A DNA stretch of 64,000 nucleotides from Fennellomyces sp. T-0311 (taxonomy: Eukaryota; Mucoromycota; Mucoromycetes; Mucorales; Lichtheimiaceae): contig JALLLT010000036.1 of the NCBI GenBank assembly GCA_025266875.1, positions 310,001 to 374,000 on the forward strand, written 5' to 3'. Numbering within the stretch: position 1 is the stretch's first letter; every line of letters begins with the position of its first letter. Made by a program: the position numbers and the translations under genes. The notes under the pieces were generated by a model that made no database searches, was not told the DNA's origin, and saw only the letters and a list, made by a program, of their open reading frames with translations. Shown in pieces: positions 21,174 to 37,641 of the stretch.

Positions 21174-24100
21174 ATGTATATCGGGCCAAGGAAAACAATA
21201 TGCATGTCATGTGATGACGACGGTCAGGAGACACCATTTTTGTACCCTTGTGGCGCATTGCGAGCGATTGTGACACCTAATAGTGAAACGTACTTTACGC
21301 CGACCAACATCATGCATATGGTTGGTAATGTTAGTGCATGCTAAAAAAACATAATCTCACCGATGTTTTAGTATTAAACCTTTACCTTGCACTGAACTCA
21401 AGGGCGCTGTACGATCAATGCACGTAGGGTTGAATAGTGGCATTAGGTCAAAAGTTATTATTTTATTGGGAAGATATTTGATCTGCGCCTATAGGCATAT
21501 GATCACTTCCTTGCGGTGAATAGTGGCATTATCGCGTATTTCTTTTATCGATTCCAGAAGTTTCACAGACATAGTAGTATGTATAACACAATGGTCTATA
21601 TATATTTAAATTAAATTCTGTTGGTTTCTCAAAGATATCGAACAAGCAGCTTGATGAGTTACATATATGCTGCACCTTCACTCACACGAAAATGCTGCCA
21701 TTGAAAGTGTACCTTAGTCGTACATGAGTAGATATCAAAGAATGTAATTACTATGATAATATGCTAGTTTGCTTGGAGCGTGGATTTGGAATTGGTTTCG
21801 ATTTTTTTCAATTCTGGGCAATCTGGGCCTTTTGCTGATTGCGTCTATATTTCTTTGTTTAAGTGAGGGTACTGAGGGAAATATTATTGCAAACTTGTGT
21901 GGCACATATCCCTGGATAATTATTGGGTATATACATCGAAGGTGACATTAAAATGCATCACATCTTGAATCAGATCCGACAGAAAAAATATGCCGATAGA
22001 GTGTAAGTTATTACTGCGTACATCATCCAATGCTACAGTATAGAGAGTAAGAAGAACCGATGGATTAAGGTCCGTTCCGATTACACCCAGTCAGTAGAGA
22101 TCCTCTTTTGAATTGGCAGCTCAGCTGCACATGCGATAAAGAGCGACATTTTGCAGTATGCTTGTAGATGGATATTGCCGTAGGATCAAGGGATTATATT
22201 TCAATATATGTGAGTATACCTACTAGCCGATCTTTTTTGTTGCGCATGAGCATGGTTCCAAGGCCCCTCTTCCGCTTCCTTGGTTCATCTGCTAGATTTG
22301 CTTGCACAAGCGACCAAGTACTACATCACGAGCCCGATCTGAATCCAGATGACGAGAAATAATATCGAGATCAAGTGTCTGATATGCATGTTACAAAAGA
22401 TCTGTAACACAGATAGCCTGGGAGTCACCAGGCTTGCATTACTTTTGTGTTACCACTAGTCTAGATAACTCGCAGTAACGGAGAATATACGTCTTTTAGC
22501 GAAAAAAACAGTGAAATAGTATACGCGGTCTACAGCCGCCTGTGGACTGTTCTTGGCTTTTCTGTTCTGGGTAAATGGGGCTCCTTCTCAGCTGCACTAA
22601 CTTTGTTGCATAAAGACAACTGGCAAGCATTTGCCGCCTGATAGGATGCGTGATGCAAATAGGACTAGTTTTGGTTGTTTAAGCAGCGCGCGTTTTTGAA
22701 GGGTCTTATAAGAGAAATTTACCTACATGGCTTGTGCTCCCACTCTTATTTATTTTCAGTTGTCATGTTTCCCTCGCTCACATTTGCATGACATCAAGAA
22801 TGTAGGTCACATTCGCATTTCTGTACAACAATATAGTCTTGTGTGTCGACTCCAGTGGCGTGGGTAATTGGGCTTCTTTTATGCAATGCTCTGTACGTAC
22901 CCCGATATTTAATTGCAACGGTTTGGAAGGAAGAGCATTGGCATATTCACAGTTCTTTAGCTATAGTATAGTTGTGTGTATGTAATCCAGTAGAAAGTAA
23001 TGAATTATCAGATGAACACCTTATCACTACAACTTGTATTGATTAAACTGGTTTTCATTAAATCAGTCTACCTTTTCGTTATATCATTGAGTATACCCAG
23101 CTCGCATAATGATTTGCATGCAGTAGTCTTACCCATCTTACTTCATCGCGCAGGTTATGGCGCGTACATTTGGAATGGCACGGAAAGCCATCCGTATCTT
23201 CGTAGCGATGATAAATATTACGTACATATTAGAGAGTTCAATCCAAAAATGTAATGTGTGCTAGTGCCGCTTGTATCTCCAATGTACAAACTAAGCATTC
23301 CTATATCAATTCATAAAAAGTGTTGCCATTGATCTATCGACATTGCGAAATGCAATGTTTCAAGAAATAATGACTTGGGGCAAACTTATGCGGGGCCTTT
23401 TGGGGTGAGATGTATAAATACATGCTCCTTAATTCACTTGCAGTGCAACACATTCCTTTCTAAACTCTATTTCGAAGAAATCCAAAATATCTACACGGTT
23501 AAAGTTGGTTTGGAGACTATCCTCACGGAATTGTATGCGCACTCGGCGTTAAAGTAATTTGTGCGATATATTGCTTGTGCATCGTACACACCGAGAATTT
23601 GTTCAATAAAAATGTGGGAAGACTCTTATGTATACCTATTTTCATCGAGTTGTTACTCATCGACAAGATGTGGAACGCTACACTGTCAAAAAAGCAACAG
23701 TATGGACATATAGTTGTGTCGAAAATTTAAAAATAGATGTACTTTTCCACTGATTAGAGACGCAACTCGTGCATGGAACGGGTCTAGTAGTCGACTTGTA
23801 TCACCGAAAAAAAGGTTTAAAAGTACACCGTATGGACAAACAAAGGCTTGATCGGCACGATAAGAATACAATATTATTAATAAAAGTGATCAGCAAAGCG
23901 CCCCCAAACGACTCGACGATGATGGCTATAACAAAGTTTACCGCTAGTACATTTTGTTAACATTGTGCAAGGTTTCTACGATTTTGACTATTTAGGTAAA
24001 GATCGCTAAGCCATCGAATGTCAAAAAGATATATACTATTTCGTTTAGCAACTTAACAAAGATAGGGAGAAAGCAAAATTGTTTTATTACGGTAAGGAAG

Positions 24101-24312
24101 CGACAGAGAGGCAGTATGAAGTAGAGGGTATGAATAAAGTACGGGTATTACTAGTTCCTTTTACTATTAGGTATATGAGAAATGCGTGATTAAGGGGAAG
24201 GAGGAATGGAGAAGGTGATACATAAAGAAAAAGAAAAACATGAATTACACAGAACAGGCTTTTTAGATCTAATGCAAAAGAGAGAAAAATAAACAAATAG
24301 TGAATGCTACTT
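21174..24312. other. Intergenic spacer, no gene recognised
   Basis: 3.1 kb of AT-rich sequence with no frame above 90 codons and no motif. It lies between two minus-strand genes, so it holds the upstream region of the MFS carrier and the 3' flank of the Sel1 gene. Confidence 0.5.
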
Positions 24313-26441
24313 TTAGGCTGCCGGAGCACTGTAGCCGGCAATCCAGCCGATGGGGTGAAATCCTCTTGGAAAGAGATGCTCGGAATCCAACATGTCCGCC
24401 ACTGAGGCGTTTTCAAGGCAATAACGTAACAGCAATCGTCGTAATCGTTCATGCGAACTTCGGCAGCCGGTCTATACAAATACAAGCAACCCAAGTTAAC
24501 CTTTTATCCTTTGTTTTTCAAAAAGAAATGGATGACGACTTACCACCGCGGCCCGCTCAAACCAAAAGAGTGCTTCTTGCAGATTGATGGGAACACCCAT
24601 GCCTCGCTCATACGCTAATCCCAAGTGATACTGTGCCGCAACATGCCCTTGTTCGGCCGCTCGTCGGAAATACTTGACCGCCAGTGTGTGATTTTGTCGC
24701 ACACCAACGCCTGTTTGGAGATGGACGCCCAATTTATCCAATGCACGCGCATGGTTTTGACTTGCTGCTCTGCGATACCAGTGAACAGCCTTGGTTTCAT
24801 CTTTTTCTAAACCAATTCCGTTGGCATAGCAAAAACCAAGATTGCACTGTGCCCATGGATTGTTTTGTTTGGCTGACTTTTGATACCAGTATACAGCTAG
24901 TTTTGAATCGGGTTGATCGACACCGATGCCTTCTTCGTAACAAAAGCCAAGCGAGTTTTGGGCCAATGCATTGCCCTGTTCGGCTGACCGCTGGAACCAT
25001 TTGACGGCTTCGCATTCATCTTTCTCGACACCCACACCGTTTCTGTAACAAAATGCAAGAGAGAGTTGTGCCGGTGCATGGTTCTTTTCGGCGCTGAGCT
25101 TGTACCACCGCACAGCTTCTTCATTGTTCACATCAAGACCGATGCCATTCTGGTAACAATACCTATTGATCATCACTTTTTGTTGGTGCTTCTTTCTTTT
25201 TTGCAATTGTAATTCCAAAAGTATGAATTGTTACCCAAGCGAGTGGAATGCAAAAATGTTGCCTTGCTGTGCGGACTTCTTGTACCATTGAACAGCCTCC
25301 TGCTCGTTGCGTTCCACGCCAATGCCGTTTTGGTTACAGAATCTGTATAAAATTTGTAAGTATGCTTTGTGTTTCGAGTGGGGGAGCCAATTTACCCAAG
25401 ATTATGCTGTGCACGCGAATGGCCTTGTCGTGCAGCTTGTTTGTACCAGTAAGCACCCATCGAGGCATCTTTGGGGACACCTATTCCATTTTGATAGCAA
25501 TAACCTAGGTTGCACTGGGCCCAGGGGTAACCTTGTTCTGCTGATTGCTGGTACCAATGCGCTGCCTTTTCATGATTCTGCTCGACGCCCAGGCCTTCTT
25601 CATAGCAATAACCCAGGGAATTCTGCGCAAAGGCGTTGCCCTGTTCGGCGGACCGGGTGTACCAACGGACAGCCAATTCAACATTCTTTTCGAGGCCGAT
25701 GCCTTCTTCATAGCAATAACCAATGTTGTAGATAGCGACTGTCTCACCCTGACTGGCGGCCAAGTGATAATACTTTAGGGCGGTCAGCTGGTCCTTTTCA
25801 ACACCGAAGCCTTCACCGTAGCAATATCCGAGGATGCCCTGGCCACGGCAGTTGCCTTGCTCGGCGCTTTTCTTGTACCACCCGAATGCAGCATGTGGAT
25901 TCCTGGGCACAGCAATGCCGTCATGATACAAAACACCGATACAGTACTGACTTGCGGGACAATTGTACTCTCCTGCCGCACGCTGAAGCCATTGTACGGC
26001 CACTTTTCCGCTGTGTTGGATCAGCGTTTCCCAGTGCTCCGACTCGGAGCGATCGATTTTGATTCCCGGCCGGCCGTACTTGCGCAGGAACGCAAGTCGA
26101 ATCACCGCCAGCATGCGTTCGTCTTCTTCATGCTGCTGTGTTGCTGTGATATAATACTGTTCGGCAGCTCGAAAATCCTGATTGGTGCCGAGGCCAAACT
26201 CGTAGCAGAATCCAAGGATTGCTTGCGCGGGTGCATAGTCATGGGCTTGGTGTAACAAGTCAACAGCAAGTGGTTGATCGCGCGGTTTGTCGTTCCGTGC
26301 AAAGAGATAATCCTCTGCGAGCGTCAGTATCGAAGCGCTGTCGTTGGGCTGGGTTGCTGATGGCTTTCTTTTTCGTTTGTGCAGCTTGGTCAACGCACGC
26401 CGTGAGGATTGCACGAGGTGATCCAGCACTGAGGTTGACAT
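24313..26441 (-). CDS. Sel1-like repeat protein (13 repeats)
   Basis: Four exons (26441-25396, 25342-25235, 25162-24544, 24471-24313) total 1932 nt, a 643-residue protein. After a basic N terminus (LTKLHKRKRKP) there are about 13 Sel1 repeats of 36 residues with the consensus A-x-x-x-LGxCYxxGxGVxxDxxxAxxWYxxSAEQG, for example LGYCYEEGLGVEQN and WYQQSAEQG. Exon 2 is exactly one repeat (108 nt). A unique 53-residue tail ends in WIAGYSAPAA. Sel1 arrays form TPR-like superhelices that scaffold protein complexes; fungal relatives include chitin-synthase activators (Skt5 type), but no such signature is visible. I chose the MSTSV start because the same frame upstream runs through the promoter, with a TATA box 81 bases before this ATG. 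Confidence 0.9.
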
Positions 26442-26521
26442 GGATGGAGGCGATGTACAAAAAAGTGGAGAAGAAGAAAAAAAGGGGGGAGTTGCAAAGC
26501 AGCCAAAAAAAAAAGTTTGGG

Positions 26522-26529
26522 TATTTATA
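26522..26529 (-). promoter_or_regulatory. TATA box of the Sel1-repeat gene
   Basis: TATAAATA on the minus strand, 81 bases before the chosen ATG. It supports that start over the in-frame ATG at 26789. Confidence 0.55.
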
Positions 26530-27110
26530 TGGTGGGGAATCGGGCGGGTATTGACATGTATTATCATGCATGCAATTCGCAATAAGTTGCTTGGCGCTTG
26601 TTGACAAACACCATACAACACAACCCCTCCTTTTCCCTCGCTGCCCTCCTTGTCGGCCCAATTCGCTATCGCGTGCGGATGACGACGTGTGCGGCTGGGC
26701 TCCCCACTAAGAAATAAGGTCAAGCGAGCGGATCGCTGCGTCCAAGGCCCGTATGCACATATATGCCCGGTGGCTGCAATTGGCTGCATCGACCCATACG
26801 GCTAAAATTAGCTGCACGGCCTTTTATTGTCATCATCAGGAACCAAACCACGGCTCAAACAACAAAGACCAGCTATAAGGATATATTGAATTAAGAACGC
26901 TTCTGTGCAACGTCTGCCCCTTGCCGTCCGCAAGCGAGCGGATCTGTCGATCCGATGATTACATGAATCACGAGAGAAATAAGGGTGGCACCATGCGCTC
27001 AGGCGTAAAGTGCAGCCAGCTCTTATCTTCTTTATTATTTACGTGTGGCCCGGATGGCTTTTCCGACACAACACCTTATATTTACAGAAACTTTTTTTCC
27101 TCTCTTTCTC
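26530..27110. other. Upstream region of the Sel1 gene and 3' flank of XPB, with a 14-bp direct repeat
   Basis: No gene. CAAGCGAGCGGATC occurs twice in the same orientation (26721-26734 and 26931-26944), about 280 and 490 bases before the Sel1 start. It may be a binding site. Confidence 0.45.
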
Positions 27111-30373
<3,263 letters not shown>

Positions 30374-30588
30374 TTGTAACGAAAAGGTGGAGGGGCAAAG
30401 AAACAAAAAATTGGATCCCGCTATTCCGACTTCATGCGTCGCTTTATCAACAGTGTGTGCAACATTGAGAACTTCTAAACATGTCATTAAAAAACGCAAA
30501 AGGCCAAACTGGTTGTTTACTATCTTATTCTTTCACTCGCTCGTTTCTCTGAACAAAAATACACAAGCATATACATGTAATATATACA

Positions 30589-32519
30589 CTAATGGCTCAC
30601 AGAGATAGAGTCACCACCGTTCGCCGATACTTGGAGCTTTTGCTCGACTTGCGAAGCCAAATCTTTAATATCGTCATCCGGTGGCGATGCCAACGAATCC
30701 GCCGCTGCTTCGGTCGCGGTTGCCGTGGGTGCTCCTGGGGAAGGGTGCTCAGCAACAGCCGTCGTCATTAAGGGTGCAGAGTAATGAATGTACCTTTTTC
30801 GTTCCACATTTAGTTTATCGAACAACGTGGTAATCAGAAAATTAAAGAGGACTTACTGCTGGTCATGATAGTACGGCTGGCCTGTTCCAGCAGGAGCAAT
30901 TCCAAGCATGGTTTCTGGCGTAATGGGCATCATTGGCCTAACCGGGAAACTGGCCATGGGCTGGAAATCTCGTGGTCTCAATATCCTCTTGCGTGCCGTT
31001 TGGTTTTTAAGCTTCTTCTGAGCTGGCGAATCTGCAAACCGCACCTGAAGTGGTGCTGATGAGCCCAAGACTGTTTGGCCATTGAATCTTTCAATTATAG
31101 CAACTGCTGATGCACGATCCGACATTCTAGTTCCCTTAAAAGTCAATGTCTGTATTACCACGTTTCACGCTCTAAAAACTTACCGTGCAAACCCGACACC
31201 CCGACTCATGTTTGATTGTGGATCACGTAAAATACGGTTTGAAATCGTCTTGTGTGGATGGAATAGCTCTTCCAATTTCTTTTTTTTTACAATAGTGCGG
31301 TTAGAACCTCCCCTTGGCAACTTGTTGTGTCTTCACTCTTGCCTGCTCTGTCATGTCCAACGGAAGATTGGAGATATAGATATTAGTCGATGTTTCATCT
31401 TGCAGACTTCTCAAACGCGAACTGAAAGATTCCTATAATTCCAAAATAACATCAATAAACCGGTTTGATCAATTCCATAGATCGTTTTACCTGTCCAACC
31501 CTAGCAAATGAGGCTTGTAATCCTGCCTTATTCAAGCCATCGATGGCTCGATGACAATCTTCTGGATTGTCATACATTGTGAACCCATATCCTTTGCACT
31601 CTCCCGTCTTTTGATCAATGATGGCCTTTGAGGATGTGATCTTTCCGTATCTAGGGAATAAAAAAATGTCAATGAATAACCATGGAGAAAAAGTTGTCAT
31701 GGGAAAGAATTACACTCGACAAAGTTCCATGAAGGACTCATCAGTTGTGGTGGAAGACAGTCCACGCACATAGATATTATGTGAATGATAATGGACGGGT
31801 TGCTCCTGAGTCTGGTGCGAATGATGGCGCTTATGACGCTGATCGGTGGACAAGCTAAAGGAACCTGGTAAGGGCTGGATGAACTGATGCGGAGGTGATC
31901 CAGGCACGGACGCAGTGCCGGTCAGAACAGGCGAAGAGATGTGCAGGGGCGGGAAGTGATGATGGTGTTGGGAGGAATGGGGCGGAAGCACATAGGCATG
32001 GGTTGGCGGCGAAAGCGTGATCCCGGACGACGGTTGCTGCTGTTGATACTGAAAGGTGGGGCTAAAAGGTGGACTGGTAGGATTGACAGGCGGCGACTGC
32101 GGGTGTAATGCTGGTGAGCCGGGGTAGCTTTGATAGCCATTGCCGAAATCCGAATAGTATTGCACCGAAAACTGGGGACTCAGTGGATACACATAGGCTG
32201 CATAAGAAGCTGCCGCGGCTGGGTCGTTGGGATCAAACCCATTCGGATGGTGATGACGATCGTAGTGCGACGGATCAATGTAACTGACACCGTAAGGTGG
32301 GTATGGAGGCGAGGTGGGCGTCATTAGACCCGTGCCGTTGCCAGTGTCAGCCGGTCGTGCTGCTGGTGTAGTCGCTGCTGGTTCGTCTCCGCTGGCCTTT
32401 TCAGCAACAGCAACAGCGGTAGCAGGAGCAGAGGGAGGAGTATTGCTGCTGGCATTCGTGCTGGAACCCGCGGCAGCCGTCGTTGCGGTGGAAGGTGTGC
32501 TGGCTTCAGGAGTCGCCAT
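30589..32519 (-). CDS. RNA-binding protein with two RRMs, RBMS/MSSP type
   Basis: Six exons (32519-31714, 31650-31491, 31432-31343, 31278-31184, 31126-30857, 30793-30589) total 1626 nt, a 541-residue protein. A 245-residue disordered head is rich in Ala, Thr, Ser, Pro and His. RRM1 starts at about residue 249 with NIYVRGLS (RNP2) and has CKGYGFTMY (RNP1). RRM2 starts near residue 339 with NIYISNLPLDM and has SRGVGFARM. The spacing and the sequence around both RRMs (LCRVYGKITSSKAIID) match single-stranded nucleic acid binding proteins of the RBMS/MSSP family, which bind AU-rich RNA or ssDNA. The tail carries PMMPITPETMLGIAP. The third intron starts with GC, not GT. Confidence 0.92.
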
Positions 32520-33886
32520 GGTGAGGGTTTACGAGAGTTAATGAAAGGAAAAAAGAAAAGACTAAAAAGTGATGAAAGGTCATTCATCTGCTTCAATCTG
32601 CCGAGCTTTGTGGATTACCTTTAAACCAAGATATGTATTCTACTGCAGAGCTTGCTCCTTTTGGGTCTTTAACGAGATATGTCACGAGGAAAGAAAAAAG
32701 AAAGAGAAGGGGAGCACAAGGTGCGCACTCTTAACCTTTGAAATGTGGGCAGGCTGTAGCCGGCCCCTGAAAGTGAGGACAGCATGTGTTCTGCTCCAGA
32801 GCGCTCCAATCATATCCGTTCGTAAAGATTCTAACTGTCAATCAAATTCCAACTTAGTTTTTAGCATTTAAATCCCGAAGCTTATGCTGATTTGACTTTG
32901 GAAAGGTTGGATCGTTACTGTCGCTAGAGAGGGTTTATGAATCACTTTTTCATAAAAAAAAGGGTGTATTACAAGGATCTCCACATATAGTTTCAAAAAG
33001 TAACCACCAAATCTCAGGCGAAAGCCAAACACGGTAGATCATTACTATTACGCAACAGAATTTTTTTTCAGATCAATAATCTTTTGATTGGATAGTTTGA
33101 AATTGATCGCTATGATTTATGTTACGTATAGCTAACAAAGTAGTATTGGGAAACCTCAGTATGACAGGTACGACGTATATAATTAAAGCGTGCATATAAA
33201 ATGTATAATGTGCACAGTAAAATAGGTTACAACGCGTCGGATATAGCATATCAATACATACTATGCATCCAGTGTTGCATTATATTCGACATGTTTGTGA
33301 AGTCGTTTGGTAATTCGATGCTATATCACGCCCTGCAGAGTATTTGTATTATCTGTCTATGGATCAATTGTGCTTGACTTTCATGAGCTGTTATCCACAG
33401 TAACCGGACTTGAACCATGCACGATAATCATTTATTATAGTAACAATACCATTATGGAACCGGTTTACATACGTATCGATGGCACCACTTGGTTAATATA
33501 AAAGTTAGTTATTATTAATGTAACGACTTGATACTAGTGATCAATTATCGTCAGTGATAATTGTGTACACTATCTACTTGTTTTATTCTTACATCTCGTC
33601 ACAATGCAACTTTTTCGAATCACAATGTCATAGGCAGCACGTGTTTATGGCGGCCTACTCTTTAAGTCTCATCTACACAACTTATGAAGCGTTGCGCTAC
33701 GCTCAATGCTTCACTTGTTCACCTGAACTAGTTTATGAAGTGCCCAGCTACGCTCCATGTGCTACGTGATGAGAAGCAACGCAGCGCAGTAAGGATCATC
33801 TCACCTACTCGTCAACCGTAAAAATGAGTGCCATATGTTTATTTATTGAACTCGCCACAGCAGCACTACATGTAGTAATTATTATA
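32520..33886. other. Intergenic spacer, promoter side of the RRM gene
   Basis: AT-rich. No gene recognised and no clear TATA box within 100 bases of the RRM-gene ATG. Confidence 0.45.
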
Positions 33887-34056
33887 CAGTGGCCGCTTTA
33901 TATACAATACGATAGTGGGGCCCAAACTTTATCGATATATCAAAATGTCGTTATTTACGAAGGGATTTGGCAGTGATTACCGTTTTGGTGCATCGAAAAT
34001 TGCGTCGTTATATCGAATTATCGTTATATAAAATATCATATATGAAGCGGTCACTG
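33887..34056. mobile_element. 170-bp MITE of Tc1/pogo type
   Basis: The ends CAGTGGCCGCTTTATATA (left) and the inverted CAGTGACCGCTTCATATA (right) match with two differences. TA flanks both ends (33885-33886 and 34057-34058). The interior repeats TCGTTATAT-like motifs. This is the form of pogo/Tigger-derived miniature elements, which are mobilised in trans. Confidence 0.75.
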
Positions 34057-37000
34057 TAGCTATCTGTGCTTCCAATGGGAAGTGCCTCATGTTGCATAGG
34101 TATGTGCCTGAGCCAACTGCTTTCTACAAAAAAATCACATTTTCTTATATATGTACGTAACAAGAAGATGTCTATGCACAAAAAAATAATGGCCCTACAT
34201 GGCGTTTTGTCATTGATTAAAATCCCTTCTAGCCAATTGATTCTGTCACAATACTAGTTTTGCTATATTTCGGCCGAACGGCTTGCCGTTTAGATAACGC
34301 GAATTTGGGTTCGCGGGTCTTTTGATAGAGGATCTGGAGTTGTGTAGTATTGCATTATAACAGGCGATGATAGCTGGGTCCCGAAGCGTTGGCTATAACG
34401 GGGTAGAGGAGCTAATTGGAAAAGTACCTGGAAGGAAGAGGATGTGATTTACAGTTTTTTCTATACAGCAAGGAAGGTCTCGAAACTGCTATGTGTGACC
34501 AACGCCTACCGCAAGAATAGTCAATATCATATATGAAGTATGGTGCCATCCGTTGGTGAGTGTCAGGATTTGTTGTCAAGGTTATGCCGCTTGGAAATAA
34601 GAAAGAACATCAAGAAAAGCTGTCGACAGACATCCCTTCCAAAATTGAGTAGCAGGTTAAAAGGTGTACTGCTATTTGTCAAGGGGAAAAGAAACTCAAA
34701 GAAGGGAGCGAGAAGTTGACCGCCGCATGGACTGTGTTGCTTAACATTGCAAAGTATCTATCACAGGAACAAGGGAAGCCTTGACTAATGCTTAAGAAAC
34801 TGTAGATAGAGCATGAATCACGACGAACAGTGTACGCAAGTCAATCGCAGAAAATCTCTCAGATTTTTACGATCTCATCAAAAAGGTTCGAAACCAACTA
34901 GCGCAAATAAACACGTTTGTGGCTCGTACATTGAGCACATGATGCTTCTGGTCACTTATTGTATTCACAGCTTAAATTCGACGCCAAGATTTGAGATTTC
35001 GATTTAATTGGTGCAAAGGCCTTTGCCTCGAAAACTGACTCTAAGCTTAATTCACAGAGGACTTATCAGTGAGTTGATGTTGACAAGTTTCCTTTGTCAG
35101 TGGTTCAAGTCGTCACGACTACTATTACAGACAAAAATACCAACACGTATCAATTCGACATGGGTCAATATATGCTGATGTGTGGAATGGATAGGGATGT
35201 AGATGCAGTTGAAGATCAACGAGAAGCCCAGTATATCGGCATATGCAGTACATATCACAGATAAAGCAACGTCTTTACAATAACCAAAACAGAACGCCAC
35301 CCAGAGTATGAGCCACAAGACACTTTCCATTCAACACAAACGGAAATGCGCTCGGAAAAAGGAAAAAGGACTACCAGTCGCTAACAAGCAACTTATTCGC
35401 GACTGCAGGTTCGAGGGAAATTAGAAATGACAAAGTGCATAGGCGTTTGGGGTTTAGGGATTGCCAAAAGATTGTAAAAGGTGCCTAGGGACCTACTGTA
35501 GCAAATTTCGTGGGCAATTAATTGCAATGGTAATGTAGAATACTTAGGGCACTTTCCGGACGCAGGAGGTTCTTGTAAAAAGTCGCTTTGTCAAAATCGA
35601 CCTTTTCACTCGAAAAAGTAGGTTTGGGCTACTTTTGAGGAAAAGGCCATTCCGTTGCAAATTAGCATTTTTACGCAAGTGGCACTTTTGCACCGAATTC
35701 ATTTTCGCTCCTTTAAATGCCTTTTTGGTGGTTACCCGAACGCGCTCTTAGTTGTTCACGAATTCTTATTATTATACTAACCGAATCTACCATAAATTGC
35801 ACCAATACGCGGCCATGCTCGATGCTAGAGAGGGAGATTCAAAGGGATACTAAAGTCATCCGACCAGAATACCACTGCTGCCGTTGATCCCCATTTTGCT
35901 TCAGGCCTCTTGCACAACAAGTTTACAAACATAGCCACAAAACATGCAAAATAAACGATGCCAAAGTGTGTCAAGAGTCATTTGCTGTATGACCATGAAT
36001 CGCAGCGCCGTAGGTGCATCCAACATCGGAATGATCGGATACAGCATATTGGTACCCGATGACAAAAGGTCCCTTCCACCGCTTCGTCAAGGCGAAGCCA
36101 AGCGAACAAGTGATTTCCTTGCGCAATAATTTCCATCAATAACCCCAGTCTTCGGTAAGTGGTGCTTACATCATCGATAATATCTGTTAATTAATAATTA
36201 TTGTAGCTTCGGCGCTATTTCATCCGGAATGATGAATGCGGTTGAAGTCAATCTGTGAGTATATTCAGCGATGAACTAGGATTTATGGTAGCCCGAATTG
36301 GTAGTTCTCCTCCCTGGGAATCAGAGAGTCTACGAATGAATCCTGGGAACTGTTATACTACTGCTTTCAAAGCAAGTCATAAATGGTTTTGAAGTTTCAT
36401 CTTTTAGCGTGTGTGTGCGTGCGTGCGTATATGCTCATTCAGAAATTCAATCACGGATTGGGACGTTTTCCTTATGATGCCGTTTGGACTAAAGCTCACG
36501 AAGCGAGTAAAGTCCGTGGTAACACAAGCACAATAAATCTGAAACCTGGATCGTTGAGATGCTGTGGATGTTTCTTGGTGACACCCGAACTGAATAAAAG
36601 CGGCGGCATCAGTGTATGTATAACGCTTTTTTGCACCGACAAAAATCGTACCATCCTAAAATCTGTCAATGCTATTGTCAACTTTAGGCGCTTTTGCACG
36701 AGTTCCAAGCCGCTTGCACAACGTAAACAAAAAAAAACTATAACTATTTCTCCTTGGGAAAAATGAGTATTTTAGCCATATACGCAAGTGTGACACAACA
36801 TTTTACCCAGCAGATCAGCCCTGCTTCTTTCCGAACGCAAAGGTTTATTATGATCGACATGACACATCTTTTGGTGATCCATGAGGTAGAACGTGTCAAT
36901 ATGGCGGCATTCCAATCAGGTAATATGATTTTACATTACCAAGTACATGGGTCTGATATTCTTGCCAACTTTCAAGAACCGTTAAAGGTGTAGTGTCGCT

Positions 37001-37641
37001 TACATATGACAGTATCTGCTACACAACAGCAGTTTATTAATATAATGACACTTTAGCATTGTTCTATAAATATATGTGACTAAGGAAGCCACGTGTTTTT
37101 GACCTTAGTAGCCGCAACAGGTTACTTCCTGGCCGCAGCCTATTCATCTTATGAAATGCAATGACGACTATTTTGCCCTTTTTTGAAGCAACACAAAATC
37201 GGTTACGATGTAGCACAAAAAGATCCGTCAAGAGGTAAATGGTTAGCGTCAGTTGCTTTGATACGTTAATTGTACTTTTTTGGCCCGTTTTCAGGAGTGA
37301 GTTTTATGTCAATACAGATGCAGCTTAATGTAGACCACCAGAAACAAGTCCATGTGCATGAAATGTTTTCTCCTACTACACTTCTGTTTCTTTCTCTGAG
37401 TACTTGAGCTGAGGGAGTGGAGATTAGTACAGCGAACTTGAATACCTTTAGCTCAATACGTGCCTGCTTACTTTCACCATGTATAACATGGTGATTTACT
37501 GCTCTACTTATGGAGTATCCATAGGGAAAAAAAAAGCCTGGCAACGTAATAGCCCATGGCGAATACAATAGAGATCCCAGCTCGATTTGCGGCCAAACAA
37601 AACTTTTCATCCAGGCCAAAAAGCGAACCAGGTGCCCATTA
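34057..37641. other. Intergenic spacer, no gene recognised
   Basis: 3.6 kb without a defensible coding frame. A stretch at 35440-35750 has a relict-repeat look (TTTGCACCGAATTC and similar low-copy fragments recur near 36640), but no boundaries can be drawn. Confidence 0.45.

Noticed and set aside
33390..33430. GGTTCAAGTCC-like T-arm sequence on the minus strand, and a similar GGTTCGAAACC near 34885
   Set aside because: Neither has a paired T-stem of five bases nor acceptor and anticodon arms at the proper distance, so they are not tRNA genes.
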